Assembly: GCA_947246775.1 (NCBI GenBank) | Contig: CAMXTM010000136.1 | Span: forward strand, 1 to 5,957 | Reading direction: 5' to 3' | Length of the DNA: 5,957 nt | DNA from: an uncultured Clostridium sp. | GTDB taxonomy: Bacteria > Bacillota > Clostridia > Lachnospirales > Anaerotignaceae | In this document: positions 5,141 to 5,957 of the stretch, piece by piece | Layout of the letters: every line of letters starts with the position of its first letter | Numbering within the stretch: the first letter of the stretch is position 1 | Translations under genes and position numbers: made by a program | Notes under the pieces: generated by a model | The model's input: only the letters and a program-made list of their open reading frames with translations | Told to the model about the DNA's origin: nothing | Database searches by the model: none

Positions 5141-5452
5141 TTACGAAAATTTTATTAAATTGCTTCCTTGTACATAAGGTTGCACCAAATCGCTAAAAGC
5201 AGTACCACATACTAAACTTTGTTCTTCTGTCATTTTATTTGCATTAGGTTGAGGCGCAACATATGCCTGTGACAGACCGATTGTGTTAATCAGCCAAGCG
5301 TTGCAATCCATTTCTGTTGATGTAGTATTGCCATTTGATGTACCGCCTGTTGTACTGCCAGCACCGTTTTGACAAGGACACATTTTTCTATTTGCTTGTA
5401 TAGTAGAAACGGCAGTTTGTTCCATTATAAAATCATCACACATTTCTTTCAC
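5141..5452 (-). CDS. cotJA: Spore coat associated protein CotJA with Cys/Gly/Thr-rich N-terminal extension
   Basis: A 103-aa protein whose C-terminal part carries the CotJA core: LSQAYVAPQPNANKMTEEQSLVCGTAFSDLVQPY (60-93), the family pattern of A-Y-V-P...x-EEQAL-x-x-GT-x-FP-x-L-x-x-P. Ahead of it lies a low-complexity, partly Cys-containing stretch (MCPCQNG at 24-30, then Gly/Ser/Thr/Asn repeats to about 47). Cysteines at 5, 25, 27, 50 and 82 could form disulfides in the coat. The start is GTG 5452, because AAGGAGG (5461-5467) is eight bases upstream, whereas the ATG at codon 4 would be about 17 away. It heads cotJA-cotJB-cotJC'. In B. subtilis CotJA and CotJC interact and need each other for coat assembly, so loss of full CotJC should matter here. 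Confidence 0.85.
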   Translation of the reverse strand: MKEMCDDFIMEQTAVSTIQANRKMCPCQNGAGSTTGGTSNGNTTSTEMDCNAWLINTIGLSQAYVAPQPNANKMTEEQSLVCGTAFSDLVQPYVQGSNLIKFS

Positions 5453-5490
5453 AATAAAGCCCTCCTTTTTTTTATTGTTGTTACATTAAC

Positions 5491-5517
5491 TAAAATATGC
5501 GATAATCAATAATGTGT
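5491..5517 (-). promoter_or_regulatory. Candidate mother-cell (sigma-K/sigma-E type) promoter of the cotJ operon
   Basis: On the minus strand CATATTTTA (5499-5491) fits the sigma-K -10 pattern CATAnnnTA exactly, with an AC at 5517-5516 sixteen bases upstream, as sigma-K promoters have. Sigma-E shares the CATA start of its -10, and cotJ is sigma-E-dependent in B. subtilis, but no convincing sigma-E -35 sits at the right distance. Transcription would begin near 5485, just before the cotJA ribosome binding site. The match is short and may be chance. Confidence 0.4.
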
Positions 5518-5529
5518 GCTTATCTACTC

Positions 5530-5564
5530 TGCAAAAAACAACGTGCTATGTTTTCGCACGTTGT
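5530..5564 (-). terminator. Intrinsic terminator of the stalk-repeat protein gene
   Basis: In minus-strand sense ACAACGTGC (5564-5556) pairs with GCACGTTGT (5546-5538) around a nine-base loop, followed directly by TTTTTGC. It stands just after the stop at 5572 and separates this gene from the cotJ operon, so cotJ needs its own promoter. Confidence 0.85.
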
Positions 5565-5571
5565 TGTGATT

Positions 5572-5957
5572 TTAATAGGTTACAGTAATTGTATTGTCTT
5601 GCTCTATGATATTTTCTTGAGGAATTTCTAATATTTTAAATAGTGCTGTCATAGGAATATAAAATCTGTCCTCTTTTATTTCTGCTGCTTCGTCCATTTC
5701 TATTTCCACGCCATTGACGAGCATTTTATTACTGTCTTTGGTAAATACAACATCTTTTGCAATAGAATACCATGTTTTCAGCGTCAAAGTATTATTTTGA
5801 CTATTCCATAATGTATCAAATTTTATTTTGTTAAAATTAAAATAATCTATATTTTTTACAGCTATCATTACTTGATTGTTTTTGATATAGCCAGAAACAT
5901 CATTTTTCATTGCAACGACATCGCTAAAGGAAACTGTTCCATTGTCATTTTTATCTA
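5572..5957 (-). CDS. C-terminal part of a copper-amine-oxidase-N-like (stalk) repeat protein, preceded by an EF-hand-like loop (partial)
   Basis: The frame is open from the right edge to TAA at 5572-5574, 127 complete codons. An ATG at 5910 has no ribosome binding site and the reading frame continues through it, so the true start lies outside. The last 50 residues (VNGVEIEMDEAAEIKEDRFYIPM...LEIPQ...ITVTY) match the copper amine oxidase N-terminal-like repeat: a GVEIEMD strand, then R-F-Y-IP-x-x-AL, a helix and a final T-I-T-V strand. This repeat is common in secreted or surface proteins of Clostridia and has no amine oxidase activity by itself. A second, more diverged copy probably precedes it (NNQVMIAVKNIDYF...NNTLTLKTW). 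At the very edge, DKNDNGTVSFSD has D1, N3, N5, G6, V8 and D12 of a calcium EF-hand or dockerin-type loop. It is probably exported, but the signal region is not visible. Substrate or ligand unknown. Confidence 0.75.
   Translation of the reverse strand, partial: DKNDNGTVSFSDVVAMKNDVSGYIKNNQVMIAVKNIDYFNFNKIKFDTLWNSQNNTLTLKTWYSIAKDVVFTKDSNKMLVNGVEIEMDEAAEIKEDRFYIPMTALFKILEIPQENIIEQDNTITVTY

Noticed and set aside
5474..5500. Sigma-E promoter for cotJ using GCATATT as -35 and ACAACAAT as -10
   Set aside because: The spacer is only 12 bases, and the start point would fall in the cotJA ribosome binding site; the same GCATATT reads better as a sigma-K/E -10.

Overview
The window looks like a chromosomal segment of a low-GC, spore-forming Firmicute of the class Clostridia. 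The DNA is very AT-rich, start sites carry strong AGGAGG-type ribosome binding sites, and a cotJ spore-coat operon and a TPP-riboswitch-controlled thiamine salvage operon are present. I cannot name a genus from the sequence.

Left edge (1-682): the N-terminal 102 codons of a large serine recombinase are read leftwards off the window. A divergent 56-codon gene faces it, and a long hairpin terminator follows that gene. This is probably the end of a prophage or integrative element. A 30-bp imperfect dyad lies between the two genes. Next (683-2002, minus) is a LytR-CpsA-Psr (LCP) cell-wall ligase with an unusually long Q/N/R/P-rich cytoplasmic tail. A 333-bp AT-rich divergent promoter region (2003-2335) separates it from a plus-strand, membrane-anchored DUF4230 protein (2336-2965). 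That gene converges on the thi operon and shares a bidirectional terminator with it.

The thi operon (minus, 4588 down to 3021) has a near-consensus sigma-A promoter, a TPP aptamer, an intrinsic terminator, then thiW (ECF S component, predicted thiazole uptake) and thiD (HMP/HMP-P kinase). The leader contains an apparent choice between P1 of the aptamer and an antiterminator that blocks the terminator hairpin.

Upstream and in the same orientation is a cotJABC spore-coat operon (5452 down to 4624), with a candidate mother-cell sigma promoter. Its third gene is cut to 72 codons: cotJC stops just after the second helix of its Mn-catalase-like fold, and the thi promoter begins 35 bp further on. 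This suggests a deletion that joined the two operons. No terminator lies between them, so sporulation transcripts should run into the TPP riboswitch.

Right edge (5572-5957, minus): the C-terminal part of a protein ending in copper-amine-oxidase-N-like (stalk) repeats, with an EF-hand or dockerin-like loop just before them, closed by its own terminator.

I see no rRNA, tRNA, CRISPR array or complete insertion sequence. The points most worth following are the truncated cotJC and its fusion to the thi region, the riboswitch switching model, and the dyad at the recombinase start.
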